The notes under the pieces: generated by a model
Database searches by the model: none
Told to the model about the DNA's origin: nothing
The model's input: the letters and a program-made list of their open reading frames with translations, nothing else
Position numbers and translations under genes: made by a program
Shown here: positions 35,745 through 45,420 of the stretch, in pieces
How the letters are laid out: each line of letters opens with the position of its first letter
Numbering within the stretch: the first letter of the stretch is position 1
Origin: Actinomadura opuntiae
Lineage (GTDB): Bacteria > Actinomycetota > Actinomycetes > Streptosporangiales > Streptosporangiaceae
Assembly: GCF_030283205.1 (NCBI RefSeq)
Contig: NZ_JASNWF010000015.1
Location: 186,001-250,000, forward strand
DNA length: 64,000 nt
Direction of reading: 5' to 3'

Positions 35745-36134
35745 CCCTTCCCATTGTCCAGTGGCGTGAGACGAGGACTTGAGAGTTCAGGCGGGCGTGG
35801 TTACCGCCACACCCGACCTGAGATTCGACTCCCATCTCAACTCTCCACCAATGTTCATGAAGGGGTAAATCCCTTTGAGTTGTTCGGAGGCATTCGGATT
35901 CTGCTCACCTCTGGACAGCCGAGAGGCGCGCGCTTCGCTGGGGTTTGACGATCATCGCGCTTGCAGGCTGGCGCGATACCTATCTCGCCAGGTCAAAGCG
36001 CGTTTCGATCCGGGCGGGTGCTAACTAGTTGGCCAGGAATGCCTTACCATCATGGAAGTGGGTTCTTTCTTGTGAGCCCAGACGGTAGAGGCGCGCCATC
36101 CAACAGGAGCACATTCACCACGTCGCCGAGCACC
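35745..36134. other. Intergenic region, no gene; contains a 14-bp repeat
   Basis: No gene is supported. GGCGTGAGACGAGG at 35763-35776 is repeated exactly at 36146-36159, inside the left arm of the inverted-repeat element, hinting that the intervening DNA came from a mobile element. Confidence 0.45.
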
Positions 36135-36266
36135 CCGGTTTCATTGGCGTGAGACGAGGCGCCCAGGCGATCAAGGCGGGCATCTGTTACCGCAGGTGCC
36201 CGCCTCTGCACGTGAGACGCGGGGGCTGGGGAACCCAGGCACAGTGTCTCACGCCAATGAAACCGG
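36135..36266. repeat. 132-bp element with 21-bp perfect inverted-repeat ends and an internal hairpin
   Basis: The outer arms (36135-36155 and 36246-36266; core TTCATTGGCGTGAGAC) match exactly over 21 bp. Inside, AGGCGGGCA and TGCCCGCCT form a 9-bp stem with a 14-nt loop around 36173-36204. It has no coding capacity. It resembles a MITE or a nested RNA/DNA hairpin; no clear target duplication was seen. Confidence 0.8.
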
Positions 36267-36346
36267 CAGTTATCGGCAAGAACGATCTTGCTCGTTGGGT
36301 GGCGGGTTTGGATCTTCGTTTTACGACAAATATGTCGCTATGCCAT

Positions 36347-36830
36347 CTAGCAGCCACATGAGTCGCCTCCCGGTCGCGTCCTTGAAGTTGACCGTGCCAC
36401 CCGCGGAATGGACGCGCTCGAAGGCGACCATGCTGACGGCGGGGCCGGGCGCGCGGGGGCGGCCACATGTGGTTGGGAGGGGCGGACTGGGTCGTGTCGG
36501 GGGCGCTCGGTGGTGATGATGCCGTGCTCCCGGGCCGCGGTCAGATCATGAATGGACCCCGGCAGGGCCGGCGAAGCCCAGATCAACTCGCCGCGCGGAT
36601 CGGTGAGGAACTGGACGTTCACGCCATGGCAGCGGTGGTTGCCCGAGTAGTGGAGCCGGTCGTTCCCGCCCGACAGGTAGTCGGTGGCCGCCAGCATGCC
36701 CGTCGAGGATGGCGGCGGCCTGCTCCTGGCGTTGGCGTTCCAGACACGGCGGGTCTACCTCCAACGGCCCGGGCGTGGTCCCAGTTGCGAGGCTGCACAA
36801 TGCGCTTCAGAGTCGGGCGAGGGGCATCAG
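36347..36830 (-). pseudogene. IS5-family transposase fragment
   Basis: Frames give LHYSGNHRCHGVNVQFLTD and PGSIHDLTAAREHGII, the central DDE_Tnp_4 core, with further pieces upstream in another frame (CLERQRQEQAAAILDGH). Both ends are missing. It lies between the inverted-repeat element and the lipoprotein gene. Confidence 0.7.
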
Positions 36831-36852
36831 GCGCGAAGGAGGCGAGGATCTC

Positions 36853-37368
36853 GTGAGCGGGAAGACGGTCACCGGCCTGGCCATAGTGTTGGCGCTCGCG
36901 CTGATCGGTTGCTCCGATTCGTCCTCCAGCCGAGGGGAGCAGGAAGGAACGCCACGGACGGCCCCGTCTGCCTCCCGTCTGACAGCGACACCAACCGCCT
37001 CTTCCAGTGCCGATGTCGGCGCGGTCTGCCAGACGGTGGACACCGCGGCGTGGAACCAGGCGGTTGCCGCGACGCTCGCCGTCGGCGCGAACAAGAAGAA
37101 CTACTCGGCGTTGCGGGCCGACGTCGCGGAGACCTACCGGGACCTTGCCGACCAACTGTCGGCAATCGCCCCGCAGGCCCCCCAGAAGCTGCGGTCGGCA
37201 CTGACACGGTGGGTGTCCGCCAGCACCGCGGTGGCGCGTTTCATCGCCAGGCAACAACCCCGCCCTGGCATCGTCATCGACTACGGGCCGCCGGAAAAAC
37301 AATGGGAGGCGGCACAGAAGGCCGCCGAAAAGAAATGCGGGCGCCGACTCCCCGACCTCGATCACTAA
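36853..37368 (+). CDS. Predicted lipoprotein, 171 aa
   Basis: The N-terminus is a lipoprotein signal (VSGKTVTGLAIVLALALIGC) with the lipobox L-I-G-C and the modified Cys at residue 20. It is followed by a Ser/Thr-rich linker (SSSRGEQEGTPRTAPSASRL) and a helical C-terminal domain (YSALRADVAETYRDLADQLS, LRSALTRWVSASTAVARFIA). The GTG at 36853 has a GGAGG about ten bases upstream. Exported function unknown; no enzyme motif. It sits alone between mobile-element remnants. Confidence 0.75.
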   Translation: MSGKTVTGLAIVLALALIGCSDSSSSRGEQEGTPRTAPSASRLTATPTASSSADVGAVCQTVDTAAWNQAVAATLAVGANKKNYSALRADVAETYRDLADQLSAIAPQAPQKLRSALTRWVSASTAVARFIARQQPRPGIVIDYGPPEKQWEAAQKAAEKKCGRRLPDLDH

Positions 37369-37870
37369 CGGCACACTCCTCAAACGTCCCTGCGGGCGGT
37401 GTCCGGGATTCCAGCCGGCCTTGCCGAAGGTGTCGCGGGAACTCGGGATGGTCTTGAAGCCGCGGAGCGACGGTGCCGTCTCCGATCCCTGCGGTCTGGC
37501 AAGCCAGCGGCAGACTGCCGCCGGCGGAGGGCAGCGCGGCGCGGACGCCTTCGGTCGCTGTCAGCGGATGGCAGCCTGAATACGGTCGAACCCTCCCCAC
37601 CCGCAACCTTCGACACCACCTACTGCCAGTGGTGCCCCGAACACGGCATCGACCCTGATCGACACTGCAGCGCATAACTCGCTCGATGAGCCCGCCAGGT
37701 CAATCAGTGAAGACGATTTCGGGAATCAGTGCAGAGGGCTCCGGAAATCGACACCCTGGATGGGCCGGTACTCCGGCCAGCACTGTCGAAAAACGTGTCG
37801 GATAGTCCGGGCGTTCATCTAGTCTTGCAGCACCCTTTTTCGTACACTCGCGGTCATCGAGGAGATGTAC
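37369..37870. other. Intergenic region upstream of the recombinase, no gene supported
   Basis: Several short frames exist but none has gene-like composition on both ends. The last 60 bases contain the recombinase promoter region (an AT-richer stretch near 37835) and the GAGGAG ribosome binding site. Confidence 0.4.
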
Positions 37871-38953
37871 GTGTCGAAGAACGTCGAGCTTCCGGCGGGC
37901 CCGCTGCTGGACGGCTCGCTCGGCGACGACCCGCTCGCGCCGGAGCCGGCCGTACTCGAGGGCGGGATCCTGATCGGCTACGCCCGGGTGTCGACCGGCG
38001 GGCAGCGCCTGGACCGGCAGCTCGCCGCGCTTGAGCAGGCCGGGTGCGCGCGGATCTATGCCGACAAGAAGGCCGGCGAGAACGTCGAGCGCGCCGAGCT
38101 GTGGAAGGCGCTGGAGTACGCCCGGCCCGGCGACACCCTGGTGGTGCCGTCGCTGGAGCGCCTGAGCCGCTCGCTGAAGGACCTCATCGCGATCGTGGCG
38201 AACCTGCGCACGCGCGGGATCGGGTTCCGGTCGCTGCACGAGGCGATCGACACCACCACGCCCGGCGGCCGCCTGGTTTTCCACGTGTTCGCGGCGCTGG
38301 CGGAGTTCATCCGCGAGCTGATGGTGGAGGGCACCCGCGAGGGCCTGCAAGCCGCGCGGGCACGCGGGCAGCGCCTCGGCCGCCCGCCGGCGCTCACCCC
38401 TGATCAGGTCCACCAGGCCCGCGCCCTGCTGACCCGGCCGGAGGAGTCGGTCACCTCCATCGCCCGGCTGCTCGGGGTGAGCCGCTCCACGCCGTACAAG
38501 TACGTCCCCGAGGCGGCAGGCGGGTCCGGTGTCGTCGGGCCCGCCGCCGACACCGCGCCCGCGCCCGGGGAGAACGCGCCCGCGGAGGACGCGTCTCGGG
38601 AGGACGAAGGTGTGGCACCTGTTGGCTGGGACGGGGAATGGCGGCTGGTCCCCGACGATCAGGACGAAGACCGCTGGCACCTCACCCACCACGGGCACCC
38701 CGCCGGAACCATCACCAAATCGGAAGCACGGGAAGGTCCTCGCGCCGAGGAACCCGCCGATCGTGACTGGCCCCCGGGAACCCGCCCGGGATGGCGGGCC
38801 GTGACCTCCAACGGCCGGCACCTACCCGCCGAGCCCGGCTACAGCTACAGCCCGCGCAGCACCGAGACCTGGCGCACCCGTGACCTGGCGGCCACCGCGG
38901 TCGCGCGGGCACACCTGCTCCACTGCCCGACGACCCCGACGGCACCGGCCTGA
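37871..38953 (+). CDS. Serine recombinase (resolvase/invertase type) with a long C-terminal extension
   Basis: About 360 residues. The catalytic domain is complete: IGYARVSTGGQRLDRQLAAL (nucleophile Ser), ARIYADKKAGENVERAELWK, DTLVVPSLERLSRSLKDLIA (R-L-S-R) and FHVFAALAEFIRELMVEGTR, with the HTH_7 DNA-binding unit at about residue 185-215 (EESVTSIARLLGVSRSTPYK). After it is an extension of roughly 140 residues (GWDGEWRLVPDDQDEDRWHL..., ATAVARAHLLHCPTT) that small resolvases lack. GTG 37871, with GAGGAG at six-base spacing, is preferred to ATG 37865. Confidence 0.9.
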   Translation: MSKNVELPAGPLLDGSLGDDPLAPEPAVLEGGILIGYARVSTGGQRLDRQLAALEQAGCARIYADKKAGENVERAELWKALEYARPGDTLVVPSLERLSRSLKDLIAIVANLRTRGIGFRSLHEAIDTTTPGGRLVFHVFAALAEFIRELMVEGTREGLQAARARGQRLGRPPALTPDQVHQARALLTRPEESVTSIARLLGVSRSTPYKYVPEAAGGSGVVGPAADTAPAPGENAPAEDASREDEGVAPVGWDGEWRLVPDDQDEDRWHLTHHGHPAGTITKSEAREGPRAEEPADRDWPPGTRPGWRAVTSNGRHLPAEPGYSYSPRSTETWRTRDLAATAVARAHLLHCPTTPTAPA

Positions 38954-39219
38954 TACGGCCATGGCCCGGCATCCCCGGACGCCGCGCCGCCTGGTGCTCC
39001 AAGACCTGCCACTCGGCGGCATGGCGGGCGCGCATCGCGGCGGAGCGGGCCGGGCGGGAGGCGGCCGAGATCTGCGACCGCGTCGCCGGCGACGCCTACA
39101 GCGCCGTCCAGGCAGCGACCGGGGCGCTGGCCGCCGCGGTGCTGGAGATGTGCGGCAGGGCGATGACGTCCCCGTCGACGTTCACCAAGGCCCACCTCGT
39201 CCCACGAATCCGCCGATAG
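38884..39219 (+). other. Possible small coding fragment without a usual start codon
   Basis: A frame reads DDPDGTGLIRPWPGIPGRRA, WCSKTCHSAAWRARIAAERA and VLEMCGRAMTSPSTF before a TAG at 39217. It looks protein-like and has a C-x-x-x-C pair, but there is no ATG, GTG or TTG after the preceding stop at 38881. It may be a fragment or a frameshifted tail of the recombinase gene. Confidence 0.3.
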
Positions 39220-39306
39220 CTGACTCAATGGGCCACGGCCAGATCGAAGCTAACGTCGAAGGTTCACGTCATCTGTGATGGGTTGGTTGCACACGGGAGG
39301 TCGACC

Positions 39307-39850
39307 ATGGCGCCGACTGCGGCTTACATCCAGATTGCGGACTGGTATGAGCACGAGTTCCTCGGCGGACACAGCACCGGGGCCAGGACACGAGACGGCA
39401 ATCCGCTCGATCTCGATGGCGTCTTGCGCCACCTCCTTGACGAGGGCAGCGGGATCTGCCTGGAGATCGGGTGCGGCACCGGCGTCCATGCCGTCCAAGT
39501 CCGCGAGCTCGGCTGGACGCCCATCGGCATCGACCTGTCCGCCGGGATGCTCCGACACGCCCGCAGCCGCCTGCCCGTCGCGCAGGCCAACGCCGAGCAC
39601 CTGCCCTTCCCAGATGACTCACTGCCCCGCCGTCATCGCGATGATGGTCCATACCGACATGCCCGCCTACCCCGCAGTGCTGCGCGAAGTGGCCCGGGTC
39701 CTGCAGCCTGGTGGCGTGTTCGCGCACGTCGGCGTCCATCCCTGTTTCTGCGGCGGATTCGCCGACCGCAGCAACCTGGATGCGGTAGTGCTCCACCCCG
39801 GCTACCTCGACGGGCACCCCCACCTTGTCCAGTCCAACGCTTCGGCGAGC
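39307..39850 (+). pseudogene. SAM-dependent methyltransferase, frameshifted and truncated
   Basis: ATG 39307 has GGGAGG upstream. The frame gives IQIADWYEHEFLGGHSTGAR, then motif I (GICLEIGCGTGVHAVQV), ID-binding PIGIDLSAGML, and AQANAEHLPFPDDS. Around 39622 the frame changes, and the adjacent frame continues as VIAMMVHTDMPAYPAVLREV, ARVLQPGGVFAHVGVHPCFC and FADRSNLDAVVLHPGYLDG. After about 39830 the C-terminus is lost. A class I methyltransferase, now broken; its substrate is unknown. Confidence 0.8.
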
Positions 39851-40298
39851 GTGTCGCGGATGGGCGGGACGCTGGCGACGGTCCCCAGTCGTGATCGACC
39901 CGCGGCGTGTGACCGTGATCGCCCGGTCCCGGTCGGGCCGGTGGTCGGGTGCGGTGGTCGGGTGCTTGTCCTGCGCGCTGCTCAGTCTGGTGTAACGGTT
40001 GTGTTGTGGTGGTCGCCCATCCGCAGCGCCGGCGCTAGCTCCTGTTACCTGGCCGGGGGGCGCCGTGGTCGCCGGCCCGGTAGGAGATGCCGAGCCGGGC
40101 AGTGGGCCGGCGACCACGGTGGCGAGCCGGGCCTGGTCACCTCCCCCCCGGGGTGGCCGCCTGGTCCGCCTTCCGAGCGAGCTACCCGGCGACTTGCCAG
40201 CTAACCGCGGTGGCTGGCCTCGCGTGGTCCGATGTCCTTCCTGGCCGGAACACCTGAGGTCTTGTCGTGTTCGGGGAGAGCGAGGGCCGGAAGGGTGA
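39851..40298. other. Proline-rich GC-biased stretch without a supportable gene
   Basis: All frames here are low-complexity Pro/Gly/Arg. No family signal was seen. It may be debris from mobile elements. Confidence 0.35.
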
Positions 40299-40655
40299 TC
40301 ATGGCTGGTCACCTGTTGTGTACATGGCCGGTGACCAGCGGTGTAGGGCGTATGCGGTGATGATGCCGGCGATGGTGCCGGCGGTGACGTCGCCGGGGTA
40401 GTGCGCGCCGGTGTACACCCGCGCGTAGGCCACCACGGCGGCGGCCGCGGTGACCGGGGCGGCGGCTTGGGGGGCGGTGAGCGCCACCGCGGTGGCGAAC
40501 GCGGAGGCGGCCGCGCTGTGCCCGGACGGGAACGCCCCGGAATCGGGGACTCGTCCCGGCCGCCGCTGCCGCACCGCCCTTGGCGGCCGGTCCCGGCCCA
40601 CCGCGGGCTTGCCGAGGGCGTTGCAGACCGGCCCGGCGACCAGCATTGCCGCTAG
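40299..40655 (-). pseudogene. PAP2 phosphatase, N-terminal half missing
   Basis: The C-terminal core is clear: ALGKPAVGRDRPPRA (K...RP), SGAFPSGHSAAASAFATAVA (P-S-G-H) and AYARVYTGAHYPGDVTAGTI (R...H...D). The frame then runs into an IS5-type end near 40655, which has removed the N-terminus. The other half is not found on the far side within this window. Confidence 0.8.
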
Positions 40656-41158
40656 GGCGTGTCCGATAGATCTTGATCTATCGGTTCGGTAGTTGTTGGT
40701 CGGTGACGCGGCGGTTCGAGCTGACTGATGAGGAGTGGGAGCGGCTTGCGCCGCTCCTGCCGTCTTGTGGTGGTCGTGGTGGTCAGTGGGCCGATCACCG
40801 GCGGGTGGTGTCGGGCATCTTGTACCGCGTTCGGACGGGGGTTCCATGGCGGGACCTGCCAGAACGGTTCGGGCCGTGGAAGACCTGCTATGAGCGGCAT
40901 CGCCGCTGGTCAGCGGACGGGACCTGGGGCCGGATCCTGGACGAGCTACGGATCGGGGCCGACCTGGCCGAGGGCGATGACTGGACGGTCGGGATCGACT
41001 CCACCGCGGTGCGTGCGCACCAGCACGCGGCCGGGGCCCGGCATCGCCGACCGCGTCGGCTCCGCAAAAGGGGGACCTGAGACGGGACGAATCCGACGGA
41101 CGGGAGGCGTTGGGCCGGTCTCGCGGTGGGCTGACCACCAAGACATCCGATCTCCGTA
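40654..41158 (+). mobile_element. IS5-family (IS1647/IS112-like) element, 5' part
   Basis: The left end GGGCGTGTCCGATAGATCTTG resembles the end of the fragment at 54897. It is cut off at about 41158 by the IS110 element that follows. Confidence 0.7.
40703..41158 (+). pseudogene. IS5-family transposase, 5' fragment
   Basis: GTG 40703 starts VTRRFELTDEEWERLAPLLP, then VSGILYRVRTGVPWRDLPER, DDWTVGIDSTAVRAHQHAAG and, after an A4G5 slippery run near 41064, GDLRRDESDGREALGRSRGG. The catalytic second D and E are missing because IS110 interrupts. Confidence 0.8.
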
Positions 41159-41162
41159 GGAG

Positions 41163-42390
41163 TCAAGTTCCGGCCGGTCTGGGCGTTCCCGGGAACGCGA
41201 TGGTTTCGTCGAATGGAGTGCCTTCTTGGAGGCAGTGGTAGAGGCATCCGAGGAAGCGGTTGTAGAGGTTGCGTAGCGCCGCTGCGTGCCGGTCGCCGAC
41301 GTCGCGGCGGCGGTCGTAGTGAGCCCGGGCCCCGGGCGATGGTTTGAGCGCGGCGAAGGCCCAGGAGAAGCCACGGCGGCGAGGCGGTCGTTCTTGACTC
41401 GGCGATGGGTGACGATGGTGCTGCGTCCGGAGGCCTTGGTGACGGGCGCGGATCCGGCGAATGCCTTGACTGATCGGGCATTGGCGAACCGGTCGCGGTC
41501 GTCGCCGAGTTCGGCGAGGATCCGGGCTCCAGAGAGGTCGGCGAGGCCGGGGAAGCTGGTGATCACCTCGTAGTCGGGGTGCTGCTTGAAGGCCTCCATG
41601 GTGGCCTCGCCGAGTTGGTCGACGCTGTCGCACTCGGCGTCCAGGGTGGCCAGTAGGCGCAGTGCCTGGGCGCCCATGGCCTGCTCGACCAGCGGGGCTT
41701 GGCGCAGATGCGGCCGACGCAGGATCTGGTGCAACTCGGCGGCGACTTCCTCGACTCCGCGGGCACGGCCGGCCTTGCGCAGCGCGGCGATGATCTGGGT
41801 CTTGGAGAGCTTGGCAGCGGCGGCCGGGGTCGGTGCGAGCTTGAGCACAGCGCGGATGAGCGGCGAGGTCAGGGCTCCTTTGCGGGTCGCTGCGGCTTCC
41901 TGCATGGCGGGGTAGTACTCGCGCAGCAGGGAGCGGAACTCGTTGGATGCGCGGGTGCGCCGCCAGGAGGCGTCTTGGCAGGCGCGGGCCAGGACCGCGA
42001 TCGAGCGGGCCAGCTCGCTGTCTTCGGGCAGCGTGCGGTGGATGTGCGCGTCGGTGCGCAGGATGTTGGCCAGGACCATCGCGTCCAGGTGGTCGGACTT
42101 CTTGCCGGTCGGTGAGTACCGTTCGCGATAGCGGGCGACCGACATCGGGTTGATCGTGTAGACCTTCCGGCCGCTCGCGCGCAAGGCGGCGACCAGCAGT
42201 CCGCGAGGTGTCTCGATCGCGACTGGGATCGGGGCCTCGGCTGTGTCGCCGGCCTCGGCCAGCATTGCCAGCAGTTCGTTGAAGCCTTCAAGGGAGTCGC
42301 CGATGCGGCGCTTGGCGACCAGGCCGCCGTTCTCGTCGACGAGGGCGATGTCATGGTGTCGGCCCAGTCGATGCCGCATGTGATCTTCAA
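41163..42390 (-). pseudogene. IS110-family transposase, frameshifted
   Basis: From ATG 42390 the frame reads MKITCGIDWAD and then shifts near 42358 to HHDIALVDENGGLVAKRRIG. It continues as PIPVAIETPRGLLVAAL, KKSDHLDAMVLANILRTDA (D-x-x-D) and VITSFPGLADLSGARILAEL. A second shift near 41370 leads to FAALKPSPGARAHYDRRRDV and NLYNRFLGCLYHCLQEGTPF. Two single-base shifts make it inactive unless they are errors. It sits inside the IS5-type fragment. Confidence 0.88.
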
Positions 42391-42840
42391 GCTCGTTCTC
42401 CGAGGACTAGGTGTTGGTGCTGGTCAAGCCCTGTTAGGAACCACACGGCGCCCTAATGGAAAGGCTCTGCGGCCTGACATCCGATTAGCCGTCCGTGATC
42501 CCAGCGACCGTCACGGGTCCCTGTCTTCAGTGAGGACTCAGACGGCCCGGATCTTTCGAGGGATGTGCCGTGCTGGCGGGCTCGAACCACGGAAATCATC
42601 AAACTGGACGAACAGCGACAGACGATCAGCGGGTGACGGAAAGCTCCGCCCCCGCTGAGGGGCACCTCGTCCTCAGCCGGTCTTGCACGAGGCTCCGAGG
42701 GCCAGAGGTGTCTCAGGTCATCGAGAACGAGACGCCCCAGCTCGGAGAGGGTTCCTCCCGAACCTGCCAGTCTTGGTGGGGAGCTCGAAGCCCCTGATCC
42801 ATCTAGGGCATCGTCCGGGAGGAACCCTTCGAGCCCCATT
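42391..42840. other. No gene; contains a 13-bp inverted repeat
   Basis: AGGGTTCCTCCCG (42748-42760) and its exact complement (42816-42828) bound about 80 bp, and the similarity continues a few bases beyond each arm. These look like ends of a small mobile or MITE-like element that has clipped the adjacent DedA gene. Otherwise I see no gene. Confidence 0.5.
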
Positions 42841-43334
42841 AGGTCCATCTGTCTCTGCCCCTGGTGCTGGTGGCGGCGGTGGCCGGTGCGGTCGCCGGGG
42901 CGCAGACCGGGTTCTGGCTGGGCCGGCGAGGAGGCCGGGCGTTGCTGGCCCGGACGACCAACCGGCACCTGTTGGAGGGGACGGCCAGGGCGCGGCACTT
43001 CCTGGCCCGGTACGGGCATGGCAGGGCGATCGTGCTGGCCCGATTCGCCCCGGTGGTGCGGACCGTGCTCAACCCGCTGGCCGGGGCGTTGGACGTGCCC
43101 GCCGGGACGTTCGCGCTCTGGCAGGTCACCGGGGGGCTGCTCTGGGCGGTCGGGGTGACGGTCACCGGGTACCTGCTCGGGTCGAGCATCCCGGGGGTCG
43201 ATCGCTATCTGCTTCCCATCGTGGCGGTCATCGTGGTGGTGTCGCTCGTGCTGGTCGCACTGGAGGTGCGCCGAGGCCGGCGCGCCGGTGTGTCGTCCAG
43301 GGCGCGTGATCGTGACGGGGCGGTCGACCGGTGA
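42841..43334 (+). pseudogene. DedA-family membrane protein, N-terminus missing
   Basis: The frame gives LPLVLVAAVAGAVAGAQTGF, WLGRRGGRALLART, HFLARYGHGRAIVLARFAPV (the conserved G-R...R-F-x-P-x-x-R core) and GGLLWAVGVTVTGYLLGSSI with two or three membrane helices. A full DedA protein is about 200 residues; the first 40-50 are replaced by non-homologous DNA before 42841. It overlaps the PAP2 gene start (GTGATG). Translation from GTG/ATG near 42864 could still give a shortened protein. Confidence 0.75.
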
Positions 43335-44083
43335 TGGGGCCACTCAAGCGTGTCAGCATCGCCGCTGAGGCGCCCGTGGCTGCGCTGATCGTGCTCTCGC
43401 TTGGGTTCGTGCTCGCTCTTGCGGCCCTGAGCGTGGAAGTCGCGGCGAAGCACACGGGCGGCTGGGATCGGCCGGTGCACGCCTGGTTCGTCGGCCATCG
43501 GTACGGGGTGGTGACCGGGTTGATGGAGGCGCTGACCTGGCTCGGCTCGACGGCGGTGCTGGTACCGTTGCTGCTGGCCGTCGGCGGTTACCTGGTCTGG
43601 AGCCGCCGTTCCTGGAGCACTCCCCTGTTCGTGTGGGCCGCTTTCGCGGGTGCTGTGGTCCTCGGCGAGACGGGCAAGGTGATCTTCGGTCGGGCTCGGC
43701 CGCCGGCGGCGGACATGATCACCCGGGCCGGGGGCTACGCGTTCCCATCTGGGCACAGCGTCCAGGCCATGACGGGTTGGGGATTGCTGGCCGTCCTCGC
43801 CGTCGGGAGCGGGACCCTGCGGCGGCGGACTCGCCTCGCGCTCGCCTGGGCCTGCGCGGTAGTGATCGTCCTGGTCGGGACGTCGCGGCTCTACCTCGGA
43901 GTCCACTGGCTCAGTGACGTGATCGGCGGGTTCCTTCTCGGCGCGGCGTGGTTGTCGCTGCTGCTGGCCTTCCGCACCGGACATGGTCGGCTCGGGCCTC
44001 CTCCCCCGCGCACCGTCGTCCTCGTCGAAGGCGACGACGTGACCCAGGACGACGAGGTCTGGGAAGACACCGACACCTCCTGA
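43331..44083 (+). CDS. PAP2-family phosphatase (membrane)
   Basis: 250 residues, about five or six membrane helices. The three catalytic motifs are intact: GKVIFGRARPP (K...RP), YAFPSGHSVQAM (P-S-G-H) and SRLYLGVHWLSDVIGG (S-R...H...D). The C-terminus is acidic and cytosolic. It probably dephosphorylates a lipid or undecaprenyl pyrophosphate. It overlaps the DedA remnant by a GTGATG start, so the two were once an operon; DedA and PAP2 proteins both handle undecaprenyl phosphate. Confidence 0.92.
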   Translation: MMGPLKRVSIAAEAPVAALIVLSLGFVLALAALSVEVAAKHTGGWDRPVHAWFVGHRYGVVTGLMEALTWLGSTAVLVPLLLAVGGYLVWSRRSWSTPLFVWAAFAGAVVLGETGKVIFGRARPPAADMITRAGGYAFPSGHSVQAMTGWGLLAVLAVGSGTLRRRTRLALAWACAVVIVLVGTSRLYLGVHWLSDVIGGFLLGAAWLSLLLAFRTGHGRLGPPPPRTVVLVEGDDVTQDDEVWEDTDTS

Positions 44084-44206
44084 CCTCTGGCCAGGAGTTC
44101 CTCGGAGCCGTCCTGGCTCGAAGTTCGTCCACGCCTTGCTCCCGCACGCCCACCGACAGGTCAGGGAGGGGGTCGGCGGGCCGTGCGCGACCGGAAGGAG
44201 TCTGCC

Positions 44207-45400
44207 GTGCGCAACCCCGGGCAGATGGAGAATCTTTCCACCGATGCTCCAGGGCCAAGCGGTCTGAGGGCCCGGCTTCACAAGGCTGTCCGGTCGATCG
44301 AGGGGTGCGTGGGGCTTTGGGCCGGTCTGTGCGCGTGGCATCTGCTGTGGGTGCTGGCACGCTCGCCCGGCGCCGGCGGCTCATGGCATTACTTCGCCAC
44401 GGGCGCCGCCGTCCTGTTCGGTGACGACCGGGGCGAGGGCCTTCACCTGTACGCGACGCATCCGGAGTTGCAGATCGGTCCGCTGTCCTTCGCGGTGGCG
44501 TTGCCGCTGGACGCGTTCGGGCCATTCTGGGGCCGGGCGGTCGCAGTGTTCCTCATGTCGTGCACCGGCCCGCTGCTGCTCGCCGGGATCTGGAAGCTCG
44601 TCCCGCTTCCGTGCCGCCGTCCGGGGCGGCTGCTGGCCGCAGGCCTGGTGTTCCTTCCGATCTGGGCCGAGTTGGCGACCCATGCGGGGCATCTGGACGA
44701 CGTCCTGGCGCTGTCGCTGGCGATCGGCGCCCTGCACGCCCGCGCCCGCGACAGCCCCGTCCTGGCGGGGCTGCTGGTGGGCGCCGCGACCGACGCCAAA
44801 CCATGGGCACTGGCCTTCGCGGCCGTTCTCCTCGTGCGCCCGGCACGGTCTGCGATCGCCGCGTTCGCGGTCTGCCTCGCCGTCGTCGCCGCCGTGTGGC
44901 TGCCGTTCCTGGTCTACGACCCGCACACCATGCACGCCGCCCACTTCACCATCGCCAACGCCGCGGGGTCGGGGCTGCGCGTCCTGGGCTACCACGGGCC
45001 CCGCACACCGCCGTGGGACCGCCCCGCGCAACTCGCGCTCGGCGGGCTGCTGGGCGCCGCAGCGGTGCTGCGCCGCCGCTGGGAGGCGGTCATCCTGCTC
45101 GCGACGGCCGCCCGTATCCTCCTGGACCCCGAGGTCTACGGCTACTACACCGCCGGAGTCCTCCTCGGCACCGTGGTGTTCGACCTGGTCGCCACCCGGC
45201 GGCAGGTCCCGTTGATCACCATCACCGCCGCAGCCACCCTCTACCTCTCCCGCCAGTTGTCGAACATCCACGCCGTGCCTTTGACCAACGCTGAACTCGG
45301 CCTGCTACGGGTCTCCTTCGTCATCATGGCCCTGATCGCCGTCTTCGGCGCCGCCCGATCACGACCTCGTAGCGCAACGGGCACCGGCGAAGCCGAGTGA
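44207..45400 (+). CDS. GT-C type membrane glycosyltransferase (GT87-like)
   Basis: About 397 residues with nine or ten membrane helices (for example GLWAGLCAWHLLWVLA, RLLAAGLVFLPIWAELATHA, SAIAAFAVCLAVVAAVWLPF). The loop HAGHLDDVLALSLAIGAL holds the acidic pair, and GLLVGAATDAKPWAL matches the KPW-type motif of polyprenyl-phosphate-dependent mannosyltransferases. The donor is likely polyprenyl-phosphate-mannose, by family. GTG 44207 is preceded by GGAAGGAG. It follows PAP2 by 123 bp on the same strand. Confidence 0.8.
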   Translation: MRNPGQMENLSTDAPGPSGLRARLHKAVRSIEGCVGLWAGLCAWHLLWVLARSPGAGGSWHYFATGAAVLFGDDRGEGLHLYATHPELQIGPLSFAVALPLDAFGPFWGRAVAVFLMSCTGPLLLAGIWKLVPLPCRRPGRLLAAGLVFLPIWAELATHAGHLDDVLALSLAIGALHARARDSPVLAGLLVGAATDAKPWALAFAAVLLVRPARSAIAAFAVCLAVVAAVWLPFLVYDPHTMHAAHFTIANAAGSGLRVLGYHGPRTPPWDRPAQLALGGLLGAAAVLRRRWEAVILLATAARILLDPEVYGYYTAGVLLGTVVFDLVATRRQVPLITITAAATLYLSRQLSNIHAVPLTNAELGLLRVSFVIMALIAVFGAARSRPRSATGTGEAE

Positions 45401-45420
45401 GGTGGTCGCGGGCGGCGGGA

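Noticed and set aside
39851..40298. Long Pro/Arg-rich frame on the minus strand
   Set aside because: Low complexity, no ribosome binding site and no homologous motif; probably noncoding debris.
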